This document shows, one piece after another, positions 27,276 to 35,722 of a DNA stretch of 64,000 nt. The stretch lies in assembly GCA_000830175.1 (NCBI GenBank), contig JQIS01000009.1, positions 315,383 to 379,382 on the forward strand, in the 5' to 3' direction. Below the pieces are notes generated by a model that was not told where the DNA came from, searched no databases, and saw only the letters and a program-made list of their open reading frames with translations. Both the position numbers and the translations under genes were made by a program. The DNA comes from Sulfurovum sp. FS08-3. Its GTDB lineage: Bacteria; Campylobacterota; Campylobacteria; Campylobacterales; Sulfurovaceae. Positions within the stretch are counted from its first letter, which is position 1, and each line of letters begins with the position of its first letter.

Positions 27276-27304
27276 TTGACATTAATAGACTAAAGTTATA
27301 TAAT
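27276..27304 (+). promoter_or_regulatory. Consensus sigma-70 promoter of clpB
   Basis: Perfect -35 TTGACA (27276-27281), 17-base spacer and perfect -10 TATAAT (27299-27304), the only such match noted in the window; others lack the -35. The ATG of clpB lies 30 bases on. No HspR (HAIR) or CIRCE inverted repeat is visible, so heat-shock control by those regulators is not supported here. Confidence 0.7.
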
Positions 27305-27334
27305 ACTATGATAAATAACTTACAAGGAAAAACG

Positions 27335-29911
27335 ATGAATAATATTTTAGAAAAACTTACCAATCAGATGCGCAGCACCATAGAATCAGCACTCTCTTTG
27401 GCTTTGCACAACAAAAATCAAGAGGTACAACCTATCCATATCATTTGGGCGTTGCTTAGCAATAGTGGTTCGATTTTGCATCAAGTACTCAACAAAATGA
27501 ATACCAACAAAGCCGCTATAGAACTAGAGACCAAATCACAAGCATCCAAGCTCCCAACCGTATCGACTATCACCAAAGAGAACATCAAGCTTTCTCAAAA
27601 TTTAGTGCGTTCGCTTGAAATGGCTGGGGGGCTAATGAGTGCAAATGGAGATAAGTTTTTGGCAGTTGATAGTTGGCTTTTGGCAAATGCTCAAGAGCCT
27701 TTTTTCAAAGATATATTTGAAAAATATATCAATATGAGTGAATTTAAAAAGAGTCTTGAAGCCATTCGTGGTGGCAAAAAGATAGATTCGCAAAGTGGTG
27801 ATGAGAATTTGGAGGCATTGGGAAAATACGGCATTGACCTTACTCAAAAAGCACTCGATGGAGAGCTTGACCCCGTCATTGGAAGAGATGAAGAGGTGCA
27901 AAGAGTGATGCAAATCCTTATTCGCAAAACCAAAAATAACCCCATCCTCATTGGTGAACCTGGAGTGGGTAAAACGGCTATTGTCGAAGGATTAGCACAA
28001 CGCATTATTGACAAAGAGGTACCCCTTAGCTTACAAAATATGCGTGTGATTTCGTTGGATATGAGCCGACTGATTGCAGGGGCAAAATACAGAGGAGAGT
28101 TTGAAGACCGCCTTAAGGCTGTTGTTGATGAAGTCAAACAAAATGCAAATATTATCCTATTTATTGATGAGATTCATACGATTGTAGGTGCGGGAGCGAG
28201 TGAGGGGAGTATGGATGCTGCCAATATCCTCAAACCTGCTCTTGCTCGTGGAGAGCTTCACACCATCGGAGCAACGACGCTCAAAGAGTATCGCAAATAT
28301 TTTGAAAAAGACCAAGCGTTGCAAAGACGTTTTCAACCCGTAAATGTCGATGAGCCTACTATCAATGAAGCGTTGCAGATTTTAAGAGGTCTCAAAAGTC
28401 GCCTTGAAGCACACCACAATGTAACCATCAAAGACAGTGCATTGGTAGCTTCTGCTAAACTCTCCGATAGATACATAAGCGATCGATTTTTGCCCGATAA
28501 GGCGATTGATTTGATCGATGAAGCAGCAGCAGAGCTTAAGATGCAAATCGAATCCGAACCCAAAGAACTCTCTCGTGCCAAAAGAGAACTATCCACATTG
28601 CAAGTAGAAAAAGAGGCACTCTTGATGGAAGATGGTGACAAAAATAGCCAACGACTCTTGGAGATAGAGAAAGAACTTGCCAATCTAAAAGAGCATAAGA
28701 TAGCTCTTGAGATGCAGTTTGATAATGAAAAGAGAGTGTTTGAAGATATTGCACGACTCAAAAGCGATATTGAATCTCTCAAAAATCAATCCAATCTTGC
28801 TAAACGAGACAATGATTATGCAAAATCGGCAGAAATTGAGTATGGACAAATCCCAGCTAAACTCAAAGAGATAGAGAGATTAGAAACCCAATGGGAAGAT
28901 ATGGTATCGCATGGAACACTACTCAAAAATGCCGTCGATGAAGAGATGATAGCCTCTATCGTGAGCCGTTGGACGGGTATTGAGGTAAGCAAAATGCTCC
29001 AAAGCCAAAAAGAGAAGATTCTCAATATTGAAACCATTTTAAATCAAAGCGTTGTAGGACAAAATGAGGCACTCAAAGCCATTTCAAGGGCTATCAAACG
29101 CAACAAAGCAGGACTTAGCGATACCAACCGCCCCATTGGAAGCTTTATGTTTTTGGGTCCCACAGGAGTAGGTAAGACGCAAGTAGCCAAATCGTTGGCA
29201 AAGTTTCTCTTTGATAGCGAAGATGCCTTGATACGCATTGATATGAGTGAATATATGGAAAAACACTCCGCTTCACGCCTTGTAGGAGCGCCTCCAGGGT
29301 ATGTAGGATACGATGAGGGAGGGCAACTTACCGAAGCGGTACGACGAAAGCCTTACAGTGTCGTGCTTTTTGATGAGGTCGAAAAGGCACATTTAGATGT
29401 TTTTAACACACTTTTGCAAGTCCTTGATGATGGACGACTTACCGACAACAAAGGCGTGACGGTGGATTTTAAAAACACTATTATTATTATGACTTCCAAT
29501 ATTGCTAGTGATAAGATTATGGGCATAGAGGATAAATCACAACGGGAAGAGGCGGTCAATAGAGAACTCAAAAACTACTTCAAACCCGAATTTCTAAACC
29601 GCTTGGATGATATTGTGATTTTTAATCCACTAGAAATGGAGGCTATTGTCAATATTGTTGATATTTTATTCAAAGCCATTGCACACAAATTGCATGAACG
29701 AAACATCGACATTAGCCTAACCCAAAAGGCAAAAGAGTATGTGGCACAAGTTGGATTTGACCCCGTCTATGGAGCAAGACCACTCAAACGAGCTTTGTAT
29801 GAAGAGATAGAAGATAGACTTGCCCATTTGATACTCGAAGATAAAATCCTAGAGGGAAGCAAAGTAGCATTTGATGTCATTGATGGCGAGATAGTAGCAG
29901 AGGTTTCTTAA
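27335..29911 (+). CDS. clpB: ClpB disaggregase
   Basis: 858 aa from the ATG of [11 protein letters not shown], after AAGGAAAAACG. Hexameric AAA+ chaperone that pulls aggregated proteins apart together with DnaK. Layout: N-domain (1-150), AAA1 with GEPGVGKTA and DEIHT, the long coiled-coil middle domain (about 400-520), AAA2 with GPTGVGKTQ and FDEVEKAH, and the arginine finger region. No ClpP loop (IGL/F) is apparent, as expected. Confidence 0.97.
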   Translation: MNNILEKLTNQMRSTIESALSLALHNKNQEVQPIHIIWALLSNSGSILHQVLNKMNTNKAAIELETKSQASKLPTVSTITKENIKLSQNLVRSLEMAGGLMSANGDKFLAVDSWLLANAQEPFFKDIFEKYINMSEFKKSLEAIRGGKKIDSQSGDENLEALGKYGIDLTQKALDGELDPVIGRDEEVQRVMQILIRKTKNNPILIGEPGVGKTAIVEGLAQRIIDKEVPLSLQNMRVISLDMSRLIAGAKYRGEFEDRLKAVVDEVKQNANIILFIDEIHTIVGAGASEGSMDAANILKPALARGELHTIGATTLKEYRKYFEKDQALQRRFQPVNVDEPTINEALQILRGLKSRLEAHHNVTIKDSALVASAKLSDRYISDRFLPDKAIDLIDEAAAELKMQIESEPKELSRAKRELSTLQVEKEALLMEDGDKNSQRLLEIEKELANLKEHKIALEMQFDNEKRVFEDIARLKSDIESLKNQSNLAKRDNDYAKSAEIEYGQIPAKLKEIERLETQWEDMVSHGTLLKNAVDEEMIASIVSRWTGIEVSKMLQSQKEKILNIETILNQSVVGQNEALKAISRAIKRNKAGLSDTNRPIGSFMFLGPTGVGKTQVAKSLAKFLFDSEDALIRIDMSEYMEKHSASRLVGAPPGYVGYDEGGQLTEAVRRKPYSVVLFDEVEKAHLDVFNTLLQVLDDGRLTDNKGVTVDFKNTIIIMTSNIASDKIMGIEDKSQREEAVNRELKNYFKPEFLNRLDDIVIFNPLEMEAIVNIVDILFKAIAHKLHERNIDISLTQKAKEYVAQVGFDPVYGARPLKRALYEEIEDRLAHLILEDKILEGSKVAFDVIDGEIVAEVS

Positions 29912-29930
29912 TCGACCCTGCTTACTTTGC

Positions 29931-30029
29931 TCACTCATACACATCTTTGCGGTGTCCTACTTTGACAACAAAAACAATGAGTACATCATCTTCTATGCCA
30001 TAAAGCACTCTATAGTTGCCAATCCTGAG
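29931..30029 (-). pseudogene. RelE/StbE-type toxin, C-terminal remnant
   Basis: Thirty-two codons, LRIGNYRVLYGIEDD then VVKVGHRKDVYE and a stop. This is the standard C-terminus of RelE/StbE toxins. The rest is missing: repeat copy B begins at this point and extends to the antitoxin stop at 30291. The toxin is thus cut by the repeat. Confidence 0.75.
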
Positions 30030-30290
30030 CGAGGCACGAAGCAATCTATTTTAAATAGTGTCACAAGCAACGACCTTGAAAGCGAAGCGATTGGCGAGTG
30101 GTGACGCTTTTTTGCCTACTTTTTTCTAAAAAAGTAGAAATAAACTTTAGATTGCTTCACAATGTTGCCAATGACGGTCATTGCGAGGAGCAAAGCGACG
30201 AAGCAATCTATAATATTTTGGATTGCTTCACCCAAAAAAGTTCGCAATGACGTATTGCAATGGGGTAATTTTTTAAATGCGTAAGGTCAG
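30030..30290. repeat. MITE-like structured repeat, copy B, inserted in a RelE gene
   Basis: About 260 bases sharing long blocks with copy A: the run from AGGCACGAAGCAATC, the block near 30071-30119 that ends in GGTGACGCTTTTTTGCC, and the end TGCGTAAGGTCAG at 30279-30290. It lacks the left inverted end of copy A but adds another palindrome around GTCATTGCGAGGAGC and CGCAATGACG. It separates an antitoxin gene from its toxin remnant. Confidence 0.72.
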
Positions 30291-30515
30291 TTATAATCTA
30301 TTTTCACTTCTTAGCTCTTGCAGCAATGATTCAAATGATACGCTCGGCTCCTTTTCTCTCGTTTTGAATAGCTCCAAATCATCACTATCCTCCCCAAACG
30401 CATCAAAAAGTATATTATTAAGCAATGTTGAGACAGATGTTGAGGTTTCAATGGCTTTGAGTTTGAGAAGCTTGAGCAAATCGTCTTCGAGCGATACGGT
30501 AGTTCTTATACTCAT
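30291..30515 (-). CDS. Ribbon-helix-helix antitoxin, orphaned
   Basis: 74 aa from MSIRTTVSLEDDLLKLL; a few codons upstream are open but unsupported. N-terminal ribbon-helix-helix pattern (TTVSLEDDL...KAIETSTSVSTLLN), then an acidic C-terminus (FGEDSDDLELF). Its cognate RelE-type toxin is reduced to a remnant at 29931 by the repeat. The stop codon is directly at the repeat boundary. Confidence 0.8.
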   Translation of the reverse strand: MSIRTTVSLEDDLLKLLKLKAIETSTSVSTLLNNILFDAFGEDSDDLELFKTREKEPSVSFESLLQELRSENRL

Positions 30516-30586
30516 ATCCAATCCTTTGTATAACACAAACACATCAAATCATCAAGACGAGAATCAAAATAAAAAGTAGCCTTGCA

Positions 30587-31315
30587 TCAATCACCGCCGT
30601 ACTCCCAGCTCCAATCGTTCCATGAGCCTATTTTGCCCCCTTTTTGAAGGGTGGCGTGAAGCTCATCCAAAAAGATAGTGCGGTGGAGTACTTGAGCACC
30701 AATACTTTGGAGATGCTCCGTGGGGAGTTGGCAATCAATAAAGTCAAATCCCTCTCGAAGCAAAACGTCGCTAAGTCCTTTGAGGGCTATCTTTGAGCCA
30801 TCTTTGGCAAGTGAAAACATCGATTCACCAAAAAATCCCCCACCCATCGAGATACCGTACAATCCTCCTAGCAATCTATCCTCCTCGTCGTACGCCTCTA
30901 CGCTGTGGGCAAATCCCATCTCATAAAGCGTGGTATAAGCCTCGATGATTTGGGGAGTTATCCATGTATTGCCACTTTGTCCTTTGCGTGACATTTGGGA
31001 GCAGTGGGCAATGACGCTAGGAAAATCTCTATCAAAATGGACTCTAAAGGCGTTGTTGCGTAGCCGTCGGCGAAAGGATTGGGAGAGTTTGAAGCTATCG
31101 GGATAGAGTACAAGACGAGGATTGGGAGACCACCAAAGGATAGGGTCATCGGCATTGTACCACGGGAAAATCCCCTTGGAGTAGGCTTTGAGCAAACGAT
31201 TGGGGCTTAGGTCACCGCCATACGCCAAAAGTCCCTCATCCGAAGCAAAGCGGGGATTGGGGAAGATATGATCCATACCAATTTGAGTGATGATATAGTT
31301 ATCCTCATCAAACAT
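30587..31315 (-). CDS. aat: Leucyl/phenylalanyl-tRNA-protein transferase
   Basis: 242 aa from MFDEDNYI, 11 bases beyond the clpA stop. Transfers Leu or Phe to N-terminal Arg or Lys of proteins, marking them as N-degrons. Motifs: FPNPRFASDEGLLAYGGDLSP near residue 20, GIFPWYN, WWSPNPRLVL, the basic active loop and GGLYGISMGGGFFGESMF. Last gene of the clpS-clpA-aat operon: the whole N-degron route in one place. Confidence 0.96.
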   Translation of the reverse strand: MFDEDNYIITQIGMDHIFPNPRFASDEGLLAYGGDLSPNRLLKAYSKGIFPWYNADDPILWWSPNPRLVLYPDSFKLSQSFRRRLRNNAFRVHFDRDFPSVIAHCSQMSRKGQSGNTWITPQIIEAYTTLYEMGFAHSVEAYDEEDRLLGGLYGISMGGGFFGESMFSLAKDGSKIALKGLSDVLLREGFDFIDCQLPTEHLQSIGAQVLHRTIFLDELHATLQKGGKIGSWNDWSWEYGGD

Positions 31316-31325
31316 CGAACCCAAT

Positions 31326-33530
31326 CTACGCTCCTTGAAACACAAATGTCAATTGTTTATCAAAGCCTATCGTTACGCTCCCGCCTTTTTTGAGTCCTCC
31401 AAATAAAATCTCATCGCTTAGATGCTCTTTGATCTCTCTATCTATCACACGAGCAATATCTCTAGCTCCGTATTCGTCGCTGTAGCCTTGCGTAGCGATG
31501 TGTTCTTTGGCTTCAAAGGTAAGTTTGAGTCCAATCCCTTTGCTTTGGAGCAATGTGTTGAGTTTGCCTATCTCAATATCGACAATTTGGGTAATATCGG
31601 CTAGGCTTAGCGCATTAAACTCTACAATCGCACTCAAACGATTGATAAATTCGGGTGCAAAGTGGTTTTTGATAGCTTTGGTAGTCTTAGCGGAGCTGTT
31701 TTTCTCAAAGCCCATCACGTTGGGTTCTTTGGTGCCGATATTGGAGGTCATGATAAGTATGACGTGTTTAAAATCGCTTACTACGCCGTTGTTGTCGGTG
31801 AGTTTTGCTCCATCCATCACTTGAAGCAAAATATTCATCAAATCGGGATGTGCCTTTTCGATTTCATCAAGCAACAATACCGTATGGGGATGCTTTTTAA
31901 TCATCTCCGTCAAAAGCCCCCCTTGTTCATACCCCACATACCCTGGAGGCGCTCCAATCAAACGGCTAATGGAGTGAGGCTCCATGTACTCGCTCATATC
32001 AAGCTTCTCAAAGTGAATGCCCAAAGCATTGGCAAGTTGAGTCGAAAGCTCCGTTTTGCCTACTCCTGTGGGTCCTACAAAGAGAAAACTTCCGATAGGC
32101 TTATTGTCGCCGTTGAGTCCTGCGTAAGAGCGTTTGATAGAAGAGACCAAATGCTCAATGGCTTCATTTTGTCCAATGATACGCTCTTTGAGTGCATTGC
32201 TAAGCTCTTTGATTTTGGCACTATCATCAAGGCTTACGACATTGGAGGGGAGACGAAGCATCTTGGCGATGGTATCTTCTATATCTTTTTGCGTTACCTC
32301 CACATCGCTTAAACCTTTGAGCATAAATCCAGCCCCCACTTCATCTATCAAATCCATCGCCTTATCGGGCAAAAATCTATCGTGAAGATACTTCACCGAT
32401 AAATCTATGGCACTTTGCAACGCTTCGTCGCTAAAACGAATCTTGTGGTAGGCTTCGTATTTCTCTTTGATACCGTGCAAAATAGTGAGCGTATCTTCAA
32501 CGCTTGGTTCATCAACATCAATCTTGGCAAAACGGCGTGAAAGGGCTTTGTCTTTGTCAAAAAAGTTGCGATACTCCCCAAATGTCGTAGCTCCAATGCA
32601 CTTAATTTCACCTCTCGCAAGGGCAGGTTTAAGCAAATTGGAGGCATCCATACTGCCCCCACTTGTCGCTCCTGCACCTACGATGGTATGAATCTCATCG
32701 ATAAAAATGACAGAGTTTTCAATGGCTTGAAGCTCTGCAAGTACCCCTTTGAGGCGTTTTTCAAAATCTCCTCGGTATTTGCTCCCTGCTATCATCGCCC
32801 CTATATCCAACGAAAAGACTTCGGAGCTTTTTAAGATTTGAGGCACATCGCCTTGAGAGATTTTGAGTGCCAACCCCTCAGCAATAGCCGTCTTACCAAC
32901 CCCTGGTTCACCTACGAGGAGCGGGTTGTTTTTTTTGCGACGGCAAAGCGTTTGCATAACCCTTGTAATTTCACCCTCTCTACCTACGACGGGGTCAATT
33001 TTGCCGCTTTTTGCCAATGCAACGAGATTGATGGTAAATTTATCCAAATAGCTCTCTTTTTTGCTCTCTTGTGACCCCTCTTGAACGCCACCGCCTTTTG
33101 TGTCTCGTGCAATTTTGGCGTGAGAGACGATTTCTAATATATCCACCTTCTCAATCCCCTCGCGCTGCATCAAGATATAGGCGTAGGAGGAGGGTTGTGA
33201 AAAGATGGCGACGAGCATATCACCTACACTTGCTTCATCTTTGCCTGAAGAGCGGATATGTGCCATCATATTACCAATGGCATTGGAGAGCGATATGGTC
33301 TCCATTGGGTCATGCTTCTCTTTGGCTTGGGGTGTGTTTTCGATAATGTGATCGGCTATCTCCTCTCTAAGGGTATCACGATCAACCTCTAGCATCTCAA
33401 ATATCTCTTTGCCCTCAACGGAGTTGAGAATTGCCAAAAAGATATGTTCGATGGTGAGGTACTCGTGGCGATGCTCTTTGGCGTACTCGACTGAGTTTTT
33501 AAAAACGCTGTTTAATTCTAGGCTTATCAT
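31326..33530 (-). CDS. clpA: ClpA unfoldase
   Basis: 734 aa. ATPase partner of ClpP protease. N-terminal domain, then AAA1 with [15 protein letters not shown] and [13 protein letters not shown]2 with [11 protein letters not shown] and [11 protein letters not shown], then the sensor-2 region. ClpP-binding loop candidate LSDVEV/IGL is not verified here. clpS overlaps its start (ATGA), which is the standard clpS-clpA arrangement. No clpP in the window. Confidence 0.96.
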   Translation of the reverse strand: MISLELNSVFKNSVEYAKEHRHEYLTIEHIFLAILNSVEGKEIFEMLEVDRDTLREEIADHIIENTPQAKEKHDPMETISLSNAIGNMMAHIRSSGKDEASVGDMLVAIFSQPSSYAYILMQREGIEKVDILEIVSHAKIARDTKGGGVQEGSQESKKESYLDKFTINLVALAKSGKIDPVVGREGEITRVMQTLCRRKKNNPLLVGEPGVGKTAIAEGLALKISQGDVPQILKSSEVFSLDIGAMIAGSKYRGDFEKRLKGVLAELQAIENSVIFIDEIHTIVGAGATSGGSMDASNLLKPALARGEIKCIGATTFGEYRNFFDKDKALSRRFAKIDVDEPSVEDTLTILHGIKEKYEAYHKIRFSDEALQSAIDLSVKYLHDRFLPDKAMDLIDEVGAGFMLKGLSDVEVTQKDIEDTIAKMLRLPSNVVSLDDSAKIKELSNALKERIIGQNEAIEHLVSSIKRSYAGLNGDNKPIGSFLFVGPTGVGKTELSTQLANALGIHFEKLDMSEYMEPHSISRLIGAPPGYVGYEQGGLLTEMIKKHPHTVLLLDEIEKAHPDLMNILLQVMDGAKLTDNNGVVSDFKHVILIMTSNIGTKEPNVMGFEKNSSAKTTKAIKNHFAPEFINRLSAIVEFNALSLADITQIVDIEIGKLNTLLQSKGIGLKLTFEAKEHIATQGYSDEYGARDIARVIDREIKEHLSDEILFGGLKKGGSVTIGFDKQLTFVFQGA

Positions 33531-33826
33531 TGCTCTTCCTCCATGGTGGCAAGTAAAGGAAATTGATTCTCTTTGGCTAAACGTTTGACTTGTTCGACTT
33601 TGGTTTGGGCTATCTCAAAGGTATAGATACCGCATGTTCCACGTCCCTTTTTATGCACATCCCACATAATCATCTCTGCTTCTTGTTGGCTTTTGTGAAA
33701 AATCTTCATCAGTATCATAATTACAAAATCCATCGTCGTATAGTCATCATTATGAAGCAAAACACGATACATCTTAGGCTTATCTAACCCTACATCTGTT
33801 TTGGTTTCTTCAATAATTTTTGGCAT
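33527..33826 (-). CDS. clpS: ClpS adaptor
   Basis: 99 aa. Delivers N-degron substrates to ClpAP. Conserved YRVLLHNDDYTTMDFVI near residues 22-38 and the binding-pocket end HKKGRGTCGIYTFEIAQTK. First gene of the clpS-clpA-aat operon. A/T-rich region upstream on the minus strand with several TATAAT-like boxes; none is singled out. Confidence 0.96.
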   Translation of the reverse strand: MPKIIEETKTDVGLDKPKMYRVLLHNDDYTTMDFVIMILMKIFHKSQQEAEMIMWDVHKKGRGTCGIYTFEIAQTKVEQVKRLAKENQFPLLATMEEEQ

Positions 33827-34192
33827 TTACAATTTCCTTCTTCATTTTTCTATTATTTTATGTCGTTATAATATAGTATATTATAGCTAAAAAAACAAGA
33901 GTTTTATAAAAACCGTTCTCTAATTTGGCTTCTAGCAGAGATATTTACAACACTTGCTCGAAAATTTAAAATATTGCGTATTGGATTGGACTTTGTTATA
34001 ATTGTGTATCAATATTGATGTTATGCACTTTGCCTAATATATCATCTTTAAATTAGACTTTGAGTGTGTAGCCTCGGCTTTAGCCGAGTTTGAAACGCCC
34101 AATAGCCTCAATTGTTCGGCTAAAGCCGAACCTACAGCTATTTTGGTTATTTTTGAAGTAAAATAACGATTTTGTGTCCCAAAGGAGACCAT
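33827..34192. other. Divergent spacer between clpS and bioD with repeats
   Basis: About 365 bases. Left third is A/T-rich promoter-like DNA for clpS. From 34015 comes a sequence matching the left end of repeat copy A (TTATGCACTTTGCC against TTACGCACTTTGCC), then a pair of hairpins in opposite orientation (34073-34130). No coding frame. Confidence 0.55.
34073..34130. repeat. Pair of palindromic repeats
   Basis: Two perfect 7-base stems: CTCGGCTTTAGCCGAG at 34073-34088 and TTCGGCTAAAGCCGAA at 34115-34130, the second being nearly the reverse form of the first. Short interspersed palindromes of this type (GGTTCGGCTTTAGCC) are, from memory, common in intergenic DNA of unrelated bacteria. They may form a cruciform or a hairpin RNA. 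Confidence 0.6.
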
Positions 34193-34840
34193 TTGAAACC
34201 CCTATTTATCACCGCAACCAATACCAATGTGGGCAAAACCTATACGACGCTTAGGCTTATCGATGCACTCTCGAAGCGGGGTTATCGAGTGGGTGTCTTT
34301 AAGCCCATTGAGACGGGCGTGATAGATGAACCTCAAGATGCCCAAAAGCTTTTGGAGAGTGTAAGTAAGCACAATCCCTACTTTGCCAATCTCACTCCCA
34401 AAGATATTACCGCCTATACCTTTAGGCTTCCTGCTGCTCCTTTTTGTGCGGGTGAGGGGATCAAACTCGAAGTTATTTTTGCCAAATTTCAAGAGCTTTC
34501 AAGGGAGTGCGATACGCTTTTGATTGAGGGGGCGGGAGGACTTATGGTGCCTATTTTCAAAGAGTATTTTATGATTGACCTTATCAAAGACCTCGGTGCT
34601 AAAGCTTTGCTAGTCACTTCAAGCAAACTAGGCACTATCAACGACACGATGCTTAGCCTAGAGGCTCTCAAGCATAGAGCGATTGAACATGAATGGGTTG
34701 TTAATTTGCACGAAGAGAAAGAGCATTTCACAAGCGTCACCCAACCCTTTTTTGATGCCTATTTCGGTGATTTTTTGAGACTCCCAGAGGATATCGATAG
34801 ATTGGTGGAGCGTTTGATAAGAGAAAATACACAAGGCTAA
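34193..34840 (+). CDS. bioD: Dethiobiotin synthetase
   Basis: 215 aa starting at a TTG, chosen because AAAGGAG lies directly before it; another in-frame TTG further up has no ribosome site. ATP-dependent carboxylation of diaminopelargonate to dethiobiotin. P-loop ATNTNVGKTYTT at residues 6-17, FKPIETG with the catalytic Lys, and the IEGAGGLMVP loop. Alone here; bioV is 9 kb away and no other bio genes are seen. Confidence 0.94.
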   Translation: MKPLFITATNTNVGKTYTTLRLIDALSKRGYRVGVFKPIETGVIDEPQDAQKLLESVSKHNPYFANLTPKDITAYTFRLPAAPFCAGEGIKLEVIFAKFQELSRECDTLLIEGAGGLMVPIFKEYFMIDLIKDLGAKALLVTSSKLGTINDTMLSLEALKHRAIEHEWVVNLHEEKEHFTSVTQPFFDAYFGDFLRLPEDIDRLVERLIRENTQG

Positions 34841-34869
34841 GTCCTCACTTTCTATAATCCACAATTGGC

Positions 34870-34875
34870 TATAAT
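34870..34875 (+). promoter_or_regulatory. -10 box for gmhA
   Basis: TATAAT 31 bases before the GTG start of gmhA. Confidence 0.45.
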
Positions 34876-34906
34876 GCCTTATCCAAACAACACACAAGGA
34901 TAAACA

Positions 34907-35497
34907 GTGATAGAGAAGATTCAAAAAAGTATCAGCCAAAGCATAAGCGTCAAAGAGATGATGTTGCATGATACCCCGATGCTTCAGACCTTAGAGGCTA
35001 TTTGTCGAGAGGCTATTGAGGGTTATACTAATGGTAAAAAGATACTCATTGCAGGAAATGGAGGCAGTGCCGCCGATGCACAACACATTGCGGCCGAACT
35101 TGTGGCTAGGTTTTATTTCGATAGAGCGGCTTTGGCGGCTATTGCTTTGACAACCGATAGTTCGATTTTGACGGCAGTGGGTAATGATTACGGCTTTGAG
35201 TCTCTTTTTTCCAGACAAATTGAAGCACACGCACATGAGGGAGATATCTTTATCGCCCTCTCTACTTCAGGCAATTCACCCAATATCCTTCAAGCTATCC
35301 AAAGTGCCAAGCAAAGAGGAGTGAAAATCGTAGGACTCACAGGAGCCAAAGAGGGCAAAATGGATAGGTTATGCGATTATATTATCAAAGTCCCCTCTAC
35401 CGACACCCCACGCATTCAAGAGGCTCATATTATGATAGGACATATCTTTTGCCAAATGGTTGAGGAGCAAATCTTTCACCCTTTGGCAACCTCATAA
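34907..35497 (+). CDS. gmhA: Phosphoheptose isomerase
   Basis: 196 aa, GTG start. SIS-domain enzyme turning sedoheptulose 7-phosphate into D-glycero-manno-heptose 7-phosphate for the LPS core. Motifs: LIAGNGGSAADAQHIAAELV near residues 47-66, LTTDSSILTAVGNDY, ALSTSGNSPN and QEAHIMIGH with the catalytic His. The other heptose genes (hldE, hldD, gmhB) are not nearby. Confidence 0.95.
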   Translation: MIEKIQKSISQSISVKEMMLHDTPMLQTLEAICREAIEGYTNGKKILIAGNGGSAADAQHIAAELVARFYFDRAALAAIALTTDSSILTAVGNDYGFESLFSRQIEAHAHEGDIFIALSTSGNSPNILQAIQSAKQRGVKIVGLTGAKEGKMDRLCDYIIKVPSTDTPRIQEAHIMIGHIFCQMVEEQIFHPLATS

Positions 35498-35533
35498 TAA
35501 GATGGTATTCAAAGGCGTTGGCATACAAAAAGA

Positions 35534-35562
35534 CAATAGTGGTATTTAAGCTTCCACTATTG
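35534..35562. terminator. Hairpin between gmhA and valS
   Basis: Perfect 9-base stem (CAATAGTGG/CCACTATTG) with an 11-base loop, 37 bases after the gmhA stop. No T run follows, so the terminator role is uncertain. Confidence 0.35.
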
Positions 35563-35686
35563 CACAAGACTAAAGCCATCGTTTCCAAATGCGTTTTAAA
35601 ATGTGGCTCCTTGTTTTTGATGGGATAATTATAGCTAGATTATCTTGGATAAAAAAGGTTGGATAGAGTCCTAAGCCCCCTTTTGC

Positions 35687-35692
35687 TATAAT
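35687..35692 (+). promoter_or_regulatory. -10 box for valS
   Basis: TATAAT 30 bases before the valS ATG. Confidence 0.45.
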
Positions 35693-35722
35693 GGCAAAAA
35701 TTTATACCAAAGATAGATAGAG

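Noticed and set aside
31662..32312. Open frame of 216 codons on the plus strand inside clpA
   Set aside because: Antisense to the conserved AAA2 and linker region of clpA; no ribosome site.
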